DNA from: Gracilaria caudata
Lineage: Eukaryota; Rhodophyta; Florideophyceae; Gracilariales; Gracilariaceae
Length of the DNA stretch: 17,889 bases
Direction: 5' to 3'
Assembly: GCA_030374735.1 (NCBI GenBank)
Contig: JASCIV010000506.1
Span: 1 to 17,889 of the forward strand
Part shown: one piece after another, positions 1 to 10,366 of the stretch
How positions within the stretch are numbered: the first letter of the stretch is position 1
Layout: every line of letters starts with the position of its first letter
The notes under the pieces: model-generated
The model's input: only the letters and a program-made list of their open reading frames with translations
Told to the model about the DNA's origin: nothing
Databases searched by the model: none
Position numbers and translations under genes: made by a program

Positions 1-1
1 A

Positions 2-1591
2 CTATGGAGTCCTAGACAGCTGCCCATGAGGGATCCCAAGAAATTTCTCAAAACAGTGAGTGATCTCCAGAGCAAATCTCGGAACATGACAAAACAGGAA
101 CTTCATCTAAGATGCAAAGAAATTGGAATCCGTTCTGCGTCTCTCAGCCCGTTAATTGAGAGATTGCCGTTCATAAGTCCGTTTTCCAGTTTTCCAATCG
201 ACACCATGCATCTACTGTTTGAAAATATTGCTCCGGACATGCTTTCTATCTGGATGGGTGAAGTGGAAAACAGCCCTCCGAATATGGCACTGGACAACAA
301 CATGAATCGGAACGAGCTAGACAGAAGACTAATGGGGGCTGGAAGATGGTTTAACGATCGCATAAGATGCCCACGAGGTTTGGATGAGCGCAAGAGATGG
401 AAGGCAACGGAGTGGAAAGCTTTTGTGATTAACCTCAGTCTTGTTGTACTTGATGGACTTTTACCTCGCGGGTTATTGAGCGGCTGGAAGCTCTTTGTTG
501 ATCTTTGCGAGATGGTTTGTCGGTGGAGTCTTTCAAATGAAGATGTGAAAACGGTAGGGTCTCTTTCTCGTAAGTTCTTCGTGCACTTTTCGAGAACCTA
601 CTTCAAGTATCGCCAGGAAAGCCAGCATCTCTGCAAGTATGTTTATCACCTTCTTCTTCATCTTGAGGATTCCATCAGAAGTTGTGGGCCCCTGTCCCTT
701 GTCTCGCAATGGAGTATTGAGAACTACGTTGGCTACCTGAACAGAAGGTGTAAATCTACCTTCAGGTTTGCCGAATCTGTCATGGAAAGCGTAAAAGTCA
801 CCGAAGCGGTGAAGCTGTACTGCTCAGATAAAGGAATACCCGTTCCTCTTATTGAAATCGATGACGATGATGCGCATATAAATCCTTCTCTTGTGTGCAC
901 GAGTTCGAAACCGGAGCTGGAGGGGTACACTTTCCATCATCCTGTCAGGTTCTTCAGATTTAGTAATCTGTCAAACATAATAGGGTGCGACCTAAGAAAG
1001 ATGTTGAAAAGCTACTACGAAAGAAACCCCAAAGCATCCCACTGCTTTTCAATTGACATCATTCACTTCGAAATAGAAAATCAGGAAGGCGTGGCAGGCT
1101 GGGCAAGGCTCCTGGACGAAAAAGCAACCGACGATTACGTCACCAGTTATCACTGTAGTATGATGCGTAACATGTCCGACAAGGCTAGATCTTCTTGTTT
1201 CACAGCTGCACATTTTCAAGGATCGGAAGAACATGAGGTCCATGTCTATTACGGTAAGATATTGTTGTTCTTTGAGCACACCGTATTTGGGGAGAAAAGT
1301 CTATTGTGCTTAATTCAGTGGGCATCAAGAGGTCTTCAAAAAGGAGAACAAGGACAAGTGTTTGGAAAAGGTTTCCAGAGCGAAGGTAAGGTGTTTAAGG
1401 GCCTCTCTGTCGAAAGCATCTCGGCTTTATCAAATCAAGTATCCGTCATAGAACAATCCATGAAAATTGGACGGAAGGTGGGGAAGAGGACTTACATTGT
1501 GGACCCCTTGAGGCATCACTATCTGTTTTCGAGAAATAAGACGCCAGGCTCTGCGTCTGATGAGCTTTATCGTCTTCAAGGTTTGTCCTAG
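2..1591 (+). CDS. Tnp2-type (CACTA/EnSpm) transposase, C-terminal part, 5' end outside window
   Basis: DNA transposase of the Tnp2 family (inferred from family motifs), expected to act in the nucleus on the ends of its own element. The frame is open from base 2; the ATG at 26 is internal, since the residues before it (LWSPRQLP) align with LWSPKTLP in the second copy at 11791-14525. Counting from that ATG, residues 57-67 read PIDTMHLLFEN, the typical 'DxMHL.(F/W)EN' block of the Tnp2 core. About residues 227-240 contain SQWSIENYVGYLN, equivalent to the 'SQW.hE..IG' block. A later C-terminal domain includes HVYYGKILLFFEH and ends in TAG at 1589-1591. There are 521 codons after the ATG without a stop or evident intron, so this part looks intact. 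The second copy ends with an equivalent residue string (DLLVFQRLS against DELYRLQGLS), which confirms the C-terminus. The N-terminal zinc-finger and linker region lies upstream of the window. Whether the element is active cannot be judged. Confidence 0.88.
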   Translation, partial: LWSPRQLPMRDPKKFLKTVSDLQSKSRNMTKQELHLRCKEIGIRSASLSPLIERLPFISPFSSFPIDTMHLLFENIAPDMLSIWMGEVENSPPNMALDNNMNRNELDRRLMGAGRWFNDRIRCPRGLDERKRWKATEWKAFVINLSLVVLDGLLPRGLLSGWKLFVDLCEMVCRWSLSNEDVKTVGSLSRKFFVHFSRTYFKYRQESQHLCKYVYHLLLHLEDSIRSCGPLSLVSQWSIENYVGYLNRRCKSTFRFAESVMESVKVTEAVKLYCSDKGIPVPLIEIDDDDAHINPSLVCTSSKPELEGYTFHHPVRFFRFSNLSNIIGCDLRKMLKSYYERNPKASHCFSIDIIHFEIENQEGVAGWARLLDEKATDDYVTSYHCSMMRNMSDKARSSCFTAAHFQGSEEHEVHVYYGKILLFFEHTVFGEKSLLCLIQWASRGLQKGEQGQVFGKGFQSEGKVFKGLSVESISALSNQVSVIEQSMKIGRKVGKRTYIVDPLRHHYLFSRNKTPGSASDELYRLQGLS

Positions 1592-2240
1592 GGAGCGATA
1601 CTACATGTGGTTTGGAACGAAGGTCTTAGGCTTTGATTTTTATCTGTTCCTATCGTCACAGCAGTTTACAAAATTCTTCGAAGCCCCCTCTGAGAAGCAT
1701 TGAATCGAAAGTCTTGCACAAATGATGCCAAACGCCGAAGGTTTGTAACCTTTCCATCTCAGGAATCGTGGAAATTGGTGCTCTACGTCAAGGTTTGGAT
1801 CTCTTATTAACCACTTAAGCCGTACATTTCAATCTTACCAACGAAAGAGAGCTTAAAAGTTGGAAATACATTTTAACGCTCTCCACACGTATTTCCTGGT
1901 GGGTTTGTAAGGAAAACATTGCAACTGGACTCGACCAACTACTGTGATTCGCTTTAACGCTGTATATCAATCCAGCTTTTGGCTCCGCTGCAGATTTGGT
2001 TCGCGTCATTGTCAAGTTCGCTTGGAGAATTCTGCACTTTTTATGTTGGTTTCTTGAAACCTCTGAGTCGTAGTACACCGTGACTTGCTTGATATATGTG
2101 GCCTTGATACGGAACTTTTGGCTTTCTGACCTGGAAATCGGTTTCGATGGCTTTGTGGCCGAACCTGGTTGAGAGTTTGAGAAGCAAGTCTCTGAGAGAG
2201 AAAGTGTGAATGAGCCGAAATAATTGGAGTACCTTGGAAA
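1592..2240. other. Gene-free flank downstream of transposase
   Basis: About 650 bases of mixed composition follow the transposase stop. Only short open frames are present (for example 87 codons on the minus strand, 1815-2078), with no recognisable motif. No inverted terminal repeat matching the other transposase copy was found; similarity between the two copies stops at about the stop codon. I see no supportable gene. Confidence 0.5.
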
Positions 2241-5200
2241 TTTTCTATTGAGGTTTTATTTCGTCCGAAGGGTAGCTACAGTAGTTCTTCCCCGCTGCGC
2301 GTTGAAAGGAAGCCTCGCATCTTGTGCTGAATGCATTGTTCTCGAAGCTGGGTCAACGGTACCCCGCGTCAGGTTGCTCTCGTACTCCCAACACATCACG
2401 GTGGCCTGTATCCCATAAGTACCTGGCTTTCTTGTTTCGAGAAGGAGGTTGAAGACGCCTGCTCAATATACGGAGGCCATCGATTCCACATTTCTGTTTT
2501 GCATGCTTCTCCTTGTCAACTTTTGCGCTTTGCCCCGGGCTCTCATGCAGCACAAGCCCGCTCAATAACACAGACAATGCTTGGTTCATTATTTCATCAC
2601 CCATATCGAACCAAATCTATCTACATTTCCTTCCGGAGCGCTCCTAATAGAGTCGATCCGTACTCTGGTAGAAGTTGAAGTCTACCTCAAGTTCCTTATC
2701 ATGATCTCTGCTTTGCTGACTTCGTCACCGTTATGCCTCCGTTTCTACAATGTACTCTCATGGTCTCTAGCCTTCAGATTTTGCTCTCGCTGTCGCAATA
2801 CATCTCATTTGCCTTAGTCTTACATCTTCCTCGCTTGTACCAGTTCTGGACTCTCCTTTTCCTCCTGCGCAAGGCATCTTGCTTCCTCATCACTCACAGA
2901 AGACCGCTCGTGTCGACTTAACTCCCGTGCAAGGCGGATTTTACAGTTTTTGCTTCGATTGGTGAGCTCTGCCCCCTCTTTTCTATATGCATTGATACTG
3001 ATACCTCTTCACCGTTTCCATCATCCGCTCAATTCCGCCACAAGAACGCTTTCCTCGTTGCGATTACATTGCACAGTAACATGTCGCTTATTCATAACCG
3101 GTAAAGTACCGTTGCTACTCTGATGGTTCCATCATCTCTTGTATCTTCTTTTATCACTCTCGTACGAACTCAGCGTGCCTCCAGATCTTACCATGGTAAC
3201 TCTTTTCTCGCCTTTTCTTCTTTCCTGAACACCACGATGTTTTCCGTGTGGAGAAGTATCTATCGATGGTTCCGTATCAACCCGGGTAACCCATGTGGTC
3301 GTATCTGTGTGACCATTGCAGTGGTTGACTCGTTCTCAAAACTATTCTCTTACCCCAGTCGAAATGTTCACATATTTTCCATGCCGCATTGATCTGTTTC
3401 GAATTGGCTGTTGCTCTAATCATGCCTCTTTATCTCCATAGATCTGCTATTGGTTGCTTATCTGTTATGAAAGGTTTGCTTCAATATCGCCATGTTACTC
3501 CACTACCACATCAGTGCCTGTAGGTGCCTCAAAGCATATCATTATGCAACTTCTAACCTTCTACTGAAACTATTTCAGCTGTATAAAGTCTTCTTCTCAG
3601 ACGCTCAGTCTGTGGTTGGCTTACAATCTACGGCCTTGTACTGGATCACCGCCTCTGATGTCACTGATTGTTTGTCTTGCCATTTTGACAATTCATCGAC
3701 ATGATACCTCTGTCGTTGCTACTGATGCAATGAAGTTTCCACACTGCACTAATTTTCCTATCGTGATCTGCGCATTTCCACCCACATCCTTTCGTACTCA
3801 CAGCCATTTCCTCGTCGACTGACCAGATTCCGTTGTTTTGTTCTCATCCTGAATTGACTAGCAACTTGTGTCTTGTGTCTTGTGTCTCTCGATGACTGTT
3901 CATCCTTATCGATTTTGCTTTCTCTCCGCCTTCCCAGTACCAATACGCAACATGCAAATTTATCTCGCCTTTGCCTTCTCTGACACATGTTCCTCCTCCC
4001 CACTTCTTCGCTGGAATCCTTTCAACGTTCCTCAATACCTGTACCATCTCCGTGCTTTCTTTATTTCGGTTTTGTAACCTTTCTAGGCTGACGCTGACGA
4101 CGCTTTGTTTGTTTTACTTTCACTTTCTGTCGACATCTTTCATCTACGATACGTCTTCAACTTGCCTTCATTGCTTCAAGACCGGCGTATCCACTGCATC
4201 TTCGCTTCTTGGTCATCTTTCCTCGTCATAACACGGTCTTGGTAAATTTCATATCACTGCCAAAGCCCTAATCCTCCCTTTCCCACCCGTATCTCTCTTT
4301 TCACCTTGCGTCCTCCATTGTTGTACCAATCTTACCGTTCTAAACCGCATCATCGTTGTCTCCGCAGTACTGACAACTTCATTGTTCATATTGGCGGCCA
4401 TTGTTCTCAGTGCCTTGTCTTAGGTGTCGTCCGGTGGATTCGCGAAACATCTATCTTTCGTTTACGAAGTATCAGTGCCGTACATATATCTAAGACTTCG
4501 GTCTTTGCTACTGCAGAACTAACAATGTCAACATCTCTTTCTCTTTCATTGCACTTTTGCGTAGCCATAGGGTACAGAATCCTTTTCTCTCCGCCTCCAT
4601 GTCTGTTTGGCTTCGTGTTTGCATGGCACAATAGTTGGCTATGAAGCACTCTGGTGGACTCGACGACAGTACATCTGCTATACTCGTACCAACCCAGCTT
4701 CTGTCAACCGTCTTTATTTCTGCATCTCTACGGTAAATGTTCATCGATGCTTCTCCTCGTACATCAAATATTGTTTGAATGCTGCCGCCCTTCGTGGTCT
4801 CTGGCTCAGTTTGACTTTGAGGAAAAAGCTATTGCCGTCATGTTTTTGTCACTTTGAGGCTTCATTCATGGACCTGCGTCTTCGTTTTAGCTTTCATTTT
4901 AGGGTATGAATGCCCGACTTCTACGGTTGCTTCGCATCTCCCACCGTTGGCCTACTTTACCCTTCGAGCTTGATTTGTCGCCTTTTCGTCTACCAAAAGC
5001 ATCTTCTCTTGGACGTATTGGCCGTAGCAGTACCGTGCCCGTGTCGCCCCTGTGATCCGAACCAACTCTTCTTGTACCGCGGGTTCTCTCTCGGTTCACC
5101 GTACTCCGTCTTCGTCATCGCTGGTTCTTCGAAATACGTTTCCATTGAGTCGCTATTTCTTATTATCGACGACGTATTCATTCCTTCTTTACGTCGGCGT

Positions 5201-6600
5201 TCCTGTCGTCTCCCACAGAACTGCCACATTCTGAGATACATGTGCATAGTTCTAATCGCTTCTGGGCTACTTTTCGAATTCTTGCTGCCGTGCAACCATA
5301 TCATCTCAACCACCATTGTTCGCTTTAACCGTTTCAGGGTCGTTTTGGTACAAATATTCCTTCTCGCTCATGTCCAAAGTGAACCCGATGCCAGTGCACA
5401 TCCCTTCGTTCAGTTGTCAAAGATTCAGGCAAAATTCCACTTTCGGCAGTTCTTGACAAGTACCTCCCCTTCTAAAAGAAGCTCTCCGTGCTTCAATTTG
5501 CATGAAAGGGGTACTTCTGTGGTGGAATATGTTCTGGTTAGTAGTTAACGTCTTTGGGGTCTTCGCAAAATCATCATGGATGCCTCGTCAACACCCAGAC
5601 ATCCAGTTTCACCGTTACCGTTCTACACTGTGTATTTCCCGCTTATTTTGTCCTGGATCACTGTCGCCATCGATGAAACTTCAGCTTCACAGATCGATTT
5701 CGTCTGTTGTTCAAAACTACTGTCACCGCACCGCTCTCCTTTCCTTTCGGTCCCGTACTGCATAACATTAATCGATGCGGATCCCTCCATTTCTTTGCTC
5801 TGGCACTGGACTATCTTTTCCGTTGATATGATTCTTGTCTCGATTCTGTTGAACAGTGATCCCGGCCTATCGATGCGTTCGCGTTTTGGTCATCTTTTCC
5901 GAACAGAACACGTTGCCGTTTCACTTCGTGTTTATCGCTGCCGAATGACCTTCTCTCCCACGACTGTGCATCTTTTGTGAAACAAAGTTCTTGTATTTCG
6001 GCTATCGGAGCGCCATCTTCGCCTCAGTGCTGTCCACATTTCAATCCCTTCCTGATTTCATGTTTTGTCGCGAAGCCCCCGGAGCACATACGAACACTGT
6101 GATAATGTCGATACAGCTACTGCCGATACCGTCGCATCATATGTTTTGGGTGTGCTGCCTGTTTCATATCCCACCGTATCGAAAGTGCCCTCTAACACCT
6201 CTCCAGAGCGGCGGGGACGGGACCATATTGTAACCTATTCTTCATGTTACTTTTCCCAGAACAACCTTCGTCACTTCCGAGTACCGTCTCAGTGAAGGTC
6301 GTTTGGAGGAACTGTTGCTTCTATTAGGCGTGCTGATTCATCGCATGAGCTGCTTCACGAAATGTACTACCTTCCGTACGGTGCTGTCTCGCAGCTATTC
6401 CGGCTCTTTAACAGAATGAACATCTTCTCAGCCTCTGCAGGCTCTCTCCCTCTTCGGCGCGACAAATGCAGCAATATCACCATCACGTCCATCCCTTCGC
6501 TCATGACATGGTCAGTTCCGCGTTGTTGTCATCATCAGCCGCTCTTTCTTTTCTTTGACGTTTCCATTCTTTCCTAAGGATCGTCCTTTCTCACTTGACC
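2240..6600. other. Long pyrimidine-rich, gene-free tract
   Basis: About 4.3 kb in which the plus strand is persistently C+T-rich. A hand count of 4261-4320 gives 46 pyrimidines in 60 bases. Open frames are many but short (the longest is 212 codons at 4910-5548), overlap each other and show no domain; their Ser/Leu/Phe/Cys-rich composition is what pyrimidine-rich codons produce by chance. No tandem period was visible except a short heptamer array at 3865. The bias ends abruptly at the G-rich block at 6602. It could be a diverged non-coding repeat or transposon body, or a long transcribed non-coding region. Similar sequence in the opposite sense (purine-rich on plus) lies at about 9350-11060. 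Confidence 0.6.
3865..3885. repeat. Heptamer tandem repeat, 3 units of CTTGTGT
   Basis: Three perfect consecutive copies of CTTGTGT occupy 3865-3871, 3872-3878 and 3879-3885, followed by a CTCTC run. It is a minor microsatellite inside the pyrimidine-rich tract. Confidence 0.85.
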
Positions 6601-6601
6601 T

Positions 6602-6658
6602 GGGGGAGGGAAAGATGGTGGGATGACGGGGCGCGGAGGGGGGGTGGGGCAGATAGGG
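6602..6658 (+). other. G-run cluster, predicted G-quadruplex
   Basis: Seven runs of three or more G fall within 57 bases on the plus strand: 6602-6606, 6608-6610, 6620-6622, 6628-6631, 6638-6644, 6646-6649 and 6656-6658. Several sets of four runs have loops of 1-9 bases, which satisfies usual G-quadruplex rules. It sits where the plus strand changes from pyrimidine-rich to purine-rich. Folding in vivo is inferred, not seen. Confidence 0.7.
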
Positions 6659-6659
6659 A

Positions 6660-7234
6660 GTCTGTGGTAAGCGTCATCCGACGGAGCCGGGTGGTGTTGA
6701 AACTAAAGTGATATTGGAGTGAGGGAAGGTGTTCTTGACGTGAAACATAGAAACAGCAAAGTTGAAGCGATTCTTCAGAGCGTGCTGATGAAGCCGAATG
6801 TCTGGATGTGTACTCATGCGTGCTGGGAATGATGCCCTACATTGGCATGACGATAACGGTTTCCGGACTGGCCGATAATATCGCGAGAGTCGAGCCCTTG
6901 GTGGTGTGTGGCGCTCCATGGCCTCGATCGACTTGGGAATTTGATATATGTACCGCTAAAGATTCCCATGGACGTTTTGTTTGTGTTTGATGAGGGTCGA
7001 TATGAGCGGGCGGTGTTATGGAGTACACAACAGTACTCTGAGCGTCGTCTTCGATACATGCTCAATAGATTCTAAGTAAAGTATACATCTATTTCTCAGT
7101 GGGTGTTCGTTTCCTTCGGCTTGGATGTTCGGTAGGAAAGTCGTCCCTCATCAGATGCACAACAAACACTCGTCATTCTGTCATTTGCGACTCATTGTCC
7201 TGAGCTTCAACGATAATCTACGGAGCATTCCTTG
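6660..7234. other. Unassigned spacer between G-run block and MITE end
   Basis: No gene is supportable. Minus-strand open frames of 81-83 codons (6674-6919, 6814-7065) lie where the RNase H or integrase part of the retroelement relic at 7346-8270 would be expected, but I could not match them to those domains. The stretch may be very diverged retroelement sequence. Confidence 0.35.
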
Positions 7235-7341
7235 AACACTCTACTGAGAACAATTTTAGAAAACATATCGAAATCATTGAAGATCGATTGAAGTTTTCAT
7301 TGAAAAATTAAATACAATTTATTTAAGCAGTTTTTCCTGGG
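7235..7341 (+). mobile_element. Diverged MITE, right end (same family as 10367-10602)
   Basis: The last 20 bases (7322-7341, TTTAAGCAGTTTTTCCTGGG) match the right end of the 10367-10602 element (TTTAACGAGTATTTCCTGGG) at 17 of 20 positions and share the terminal CCTGGG. Upstream there is looser similarity, including a TTTTAGAAAA block and CATTGAAG/ATTGAAG motifs, but the left end is not identifiable, so the start given is approximate. The element ends 4 bases before the stop codon (7346-7348, minus strand) of the reverse transcriptase relic. Confidence 0.5.
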
Positions 7342-7345
7342 ACCT

Positions 7346-8270
7346 TCAGGCAAAAGAACCAAGCAGTAGTTTCGCTTGCTCTTCCGATCCCAGCGTAAAC
7401 CTGCAAAACCGTTCCAGAGTCTCGCGCCACATGAATGCCTCATCTGCGGTCCTCTTCACCAAGGAGTAAAGTCGGGAAGACAGTGGTAGAACCTTCCTTC
7501 GATAATCAGCCGAAGCCCCTGCAATGTGCGCAAGTACTGAGGGCTGTTCTCACGGCCTTTCTACATGTTGGCGATGGCAGCTGGGAACAGGCAGGACACT
7601 CGTCGAGTTTAATGACACCCCGTGTCAGCAGATGTGCCCGGTGCACAGTACACCAACGCCAGTTCAAGAACTTCTCGTGGACGATGCGGCAATCGGAGTG
7701 GCCACCGCTAGATAGTTCTTCTCGACGTCCCTGGGTGAGCCAAAGGCTCCACAATTTCCTTCAATCCTGGATAGGTGCGCATCAGAATTCTCAGAAGAAG
7801 ATATTGGCAGAAACCTCCATTGTCGATGTCACGATACCACGGAGCGAAGCAGGGGAGGCATTGGCCCTTTTTCCTATCTGACATAAACTTCTATCGTCAC
7901 AAGATCAGACCATCGAAGACAATCGAAAAGCTGATCGGCAGCCGGGCCGAAGAGGTGCCCGATGCGCCCGCAATTATGCGAGTTTAAGGACTTCCCAAGT
8001 CGGAGAAGGTGACGAACAGGTGATCTGCGCTGATGATATGCAAGAATTACGTTACAATCGTATTTGCGAGAAAAGATGCGCAGTAGTGGGATTGATCGGG
8101 CGCGGCTGAAGAAGGGAAAATGGCACAGAATGCAGATCCACGAGAAGTGGACAATGGTGATAGTTACTGGCGTCAAGGATGGAAGTACGAAGACCTTGCT
8201 GTGGTTTGCAAGACCTACGTCTTTGTGGTAGAGCGATAGCCCTTGCACGTCTAGATATGGAGAGTACATG
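7346..8270 (-). pseudogene. Decayed Ty3/gypsy-like reverse transcriptase relic
   Basis: Pieces of a retroelement reverse transcriptase lie in the right order on the minus strand but in different frames. At about 7874-7970, RIGHLFGPAADQLFDCL then SDLVTIEV resembles the 'PRIxxLFDxL..fSxlDl' block. At about 7750-7815, SSSENSDAHLSRIEG resembles the stretch after the catalytic aspartates. At about 7527-7680, HEKFLNW, LLTRGVIKLD and PSPTCRKAVRTALSTCAHCR resemble 'LGH.(I/V)t..Gi..d...P.P...k.vR.fLg...yyR'. At 7400-7515, ADYRRKVLPLSSRLYSLVKR followed by AFMW resembles the 'YYRRFI....aPLy.L.kk..F.W' connection to RNase H. Spacing within these blocks fits the family well. The catalytic YxDD is not legible, the palm region is short, and at least three frame changes are needed, so it is non-functional. 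The frame ends at a TGA (7346-7348). A MITE interrupts the sequence just upstream at 8312. Family assignment rests on motif recall, not a search. Confidence 0.6.
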
Positions 8271-8311
8271 ACATCGAACCACAGGGATCGTACAACGATG
8301 ACAAAAGCACG

Positions 8312-8547
8312 CCCAGGGAAAACTCGTTAAATCGAACTGAATTGAAATCTCATACGATTTTCAGTTCTTTTTCATCAAAATTGGTCGTGCGTCATTGAGT
8401 CCTCATTGCATCTATATGCAACGAGAATCTATTGAAGGTAAAACTTCTAAAAAATTCAATGCATTGAGAATGCCTTGAAGATTTAAGAAATTTAGCTGTC
8501 TTACTTAGTAGAGAATGAAGATTCAATGACGGAAGGTTCTGCCTGGG
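8312..8547 (-). mobile_element. 236-bp MITE, copy A, with ACG target duplication
   Basis: This is a miniature element of exactly 236 bp starting CCCAGGGAAAAC and ending CTGCCTGGG. It is the reverse complement of the element at 10367-10602, with 13 hand-counted differences (about 94% identity) and no length change. It is flanked on both sides by ACG (8309-8311 and 8548-8550), a perfect 3-bp target-site duplication. The ends are imperfect terminal inverted repeats (CCCAGG then G/C, A, A/G, A). The centre holds a perfect palindrome TCAATGCATTGA (8456-8467), and GTGCGTCATTGA near one side mirrors TCAATGACGGAA near the other. There is no coding capacity, so it depends on a transposase from elsewhere. 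The 3-bp duplication is compatible with CACTA-type or PIF/Harbinger-type elements. Confidence 0.88.
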
Positions 8548-8550
8548 ACG

Positions 8551-9167
8551 TCAGAGACGAAACAAAACTTTCAAAGCAACAACATTGTCATCATCATGTG
8601 GGCCTGATGGGAAATGTTTCCCGGCCATGTGAGATACAGAATCGGCTGCAGAAATGTCGCATCTGATGGTGGCGCAGAATACGAGATGATTGCCACTGCT
8701 GGGATACATGATGAAAGCCTGAGTGCTTTAAGTCGGGAAAGGAGAAGACACGTCCAAATGGTGAATATGATGGCACAATGGACTCGCTCCATTTGATTGA
8801 GTGGTGAAGAAAATGTAAACAGCATAACTGATGGCATGGCGAGTATATCACAAGACGAATAGGTCAAGGAAGGGTAGATATTGCTCAGCGACTTTTTTGA
8901 GAAGTGCTTGCGGTGATACAAAGATGGTCTTCTGGCTAATGGACCTTTTACATGTCGGCGAAAACCACGACCGACCGTGTGAACGTTCTATGAGTGCATT
9001 ACCAGGCGTCATGTTCGAGAAAGGCGAACACAAATCGCGGGGAAACCCAAACGAAGCGGTGAAAGTTTATCTCTCTATATATACTGTTCTGCAATACATC
9101 GAAAGTCCTCCTCAAGAACCATCGAGACACCGCTGGATGTGACGAACGCAGCACAAGCCGCCGCGTA
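8551..9167. other. Unassigned sequence between MITE copies
   Basis: No supportable gene. On the minus strand, the direction of the reverse transcriptase relic, short frames such as 8594-8851 and 8571-8921 could be diverged upstream gag/protease sequence separated from the relic by the MITE. However, no retropepsin D(S/T)GA or CCHC knuckle is legible. A TATATATA stretch lies near 9075-9085. Confidence 0.35.
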
Positions 9168-9345
9168 CCCAGGCAAAACTTTCCGTCATAGAATTCTCAT
9201 TGGTTTTTCTGTATCTCAGCTATTTTTCACAGATGTTCAAGGCATCTTCAATGCATTGAATGTTTTAGAAAAATTGATTTCAGTAGGTCCTCGTTGGATT
9301 TCGATGCATTGAACATTCAATGACGCACGACTTGGCCTAATGAAA
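9168..9345 (+). mobile_element. Diverged MITE of the same family, right end lost
   Basis: It begins CCCAGGCAAAACTTTCCGTC, close to the left end of 10367-10602 (CCCAGGCAGAAACTTCCGTC). It retains the family's landmarks in order: TTCAAGGCATCTTCAATGCATTGAA with the palindrome TCAATGCATTGA at 9248-9259, TTTTAGAAAAATT, and TTCAATGACGCACGAC (9315-9330). Similarity fades after 9345 and no CCTGGG end is found near the expected length, so the copy is truncated or rearranged. It is clearly older than the two 236-bp copies. Confidence 0.75.
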
Positions 9346-10366
9346 ATAGACAGCCGCGCGAGATGAAGAGATAAGTGTTACGAGAGGACGCTGAGAAAAA
9401 CAGAAAACTATACTGAAAGTGAGAAGAGAGAAAGCGACACTCAATGGTAGCCATGGGTAAGCCGACGTGAGTACGTCAAAAAGTCATCCGTACAACATCA
9501 AAGAGTAGGAACAGAGAAATCCATGAACGCAAAAGAAAAGCATATGAAGGATAAGGTTAGTATGTTTTTGGGGGATTAAAAAGGGGATTCATACGTTGAC
9601 TCGAATGTGGCATTAGCAATTGCACAGTTACGCATAAGAAAAGCACCAAAAGAATCAAAATAGCACAGGACTGGAAATCACAAAAAGTTGCTCAATAACG
9701 AGACCGTAATGGAGGGTCTTGGAGATGCAAATTTTTGAGGTCGACCACTTTATCGTGACCGTGAAGAGTGATGTATTGTAAAGCCCCCTAAGATGATGAA
9801 AATTTCCCGGAGATGTCCTGAACATAGAGATACTGAGACGTTGCTGGCAAGTACGAGAGGATACAACCGATGGATTTCGATAGAACTATCACAAAAAGCC
9901 ATAGAACGAAGAAGATATTCCTGGCAAACGCCAGCGTAGGTATGGGGAAGGTTTCTACAGCATCCGCTCTGGGAATGTCAAAGAGGTAGCAATGGAGATC
10001 ACGGCGCATCCTAGCATTGTCGTAATAGTTATAGTGTCAGGGATAGTACGTGAAGAATACAGAAGAAATCCCGAAGTGTTGAACATCATTTCGCGGAAAT
10101 TAATCCGTTAGCTGCTTGAAAGGCAGCAAAAACGACGTCTTTACCGTCGAGATATGAATAAATCAACTTCAATGGTAGGAAAAGTGCTTCTCCAAGCCGT
10201 TGGTAGTGGCAAAGATCGGAAAGAAATGAGGATGGTATTGTGGGGCAGTTCAGGCATTTTGAGACAGAAAACAAAACCGATCATGGCCACATTAGAAACC
10301 AATCTTTAGGACATATCGTTAACGCCAAACGCAATCGAGCCCGCAGCGATACCCAAAGTCCACTGA
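9346..10366. other. Purine-rich, gene-free stretch
   Basis: The plus strand is purine-rich: a hand count of 9361-9420 gives 44 purines in 60 bases. Open frames are short (the longest is 73 codons, minus strand) and featureless. In its reverse complement the sequence resembles the pyrimidine-rich tract at 2240-6600 in texture, though I could not align the two by eye. I see no gene. Confidence 0.5.

Noticed and set aside
1592..1900. Terminal inverted repeat of the left transposon
   Set aside because: No match found to sequence flanking the second transposase or to the MITE ends; GTAGTG at 17839-17844 is also too short to call a CACTA end.
4990..5316. 108-codon minus-strand open frame
   Set aside because: It overlaps the above and is rich in Lys/Arg/Glu as expected from a purine-rich strand; no recognisable motif.
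4910..5548. 212-codon plus-strand open frame in the pyrimidine-rich tract
   Set aside because: Low-complexity hydrophobic/Ser/Cys composition follows from C+T-rich codons; no domain, no splice context and several overlapping rivals.
7435..7881. 148-codon plus-strand open frame
   Set aside because: It lies antisense to the reverse transcriptase relic and has no motif; the minus-strand blocks explain this sequence better.
8312..8547. piggyBac-type MITE suggested by CCC...GGG ends
   Set aside because: piggyBac elements insert at TTAA with a 4-bp duplication; the flanks here are ACG and TGA.
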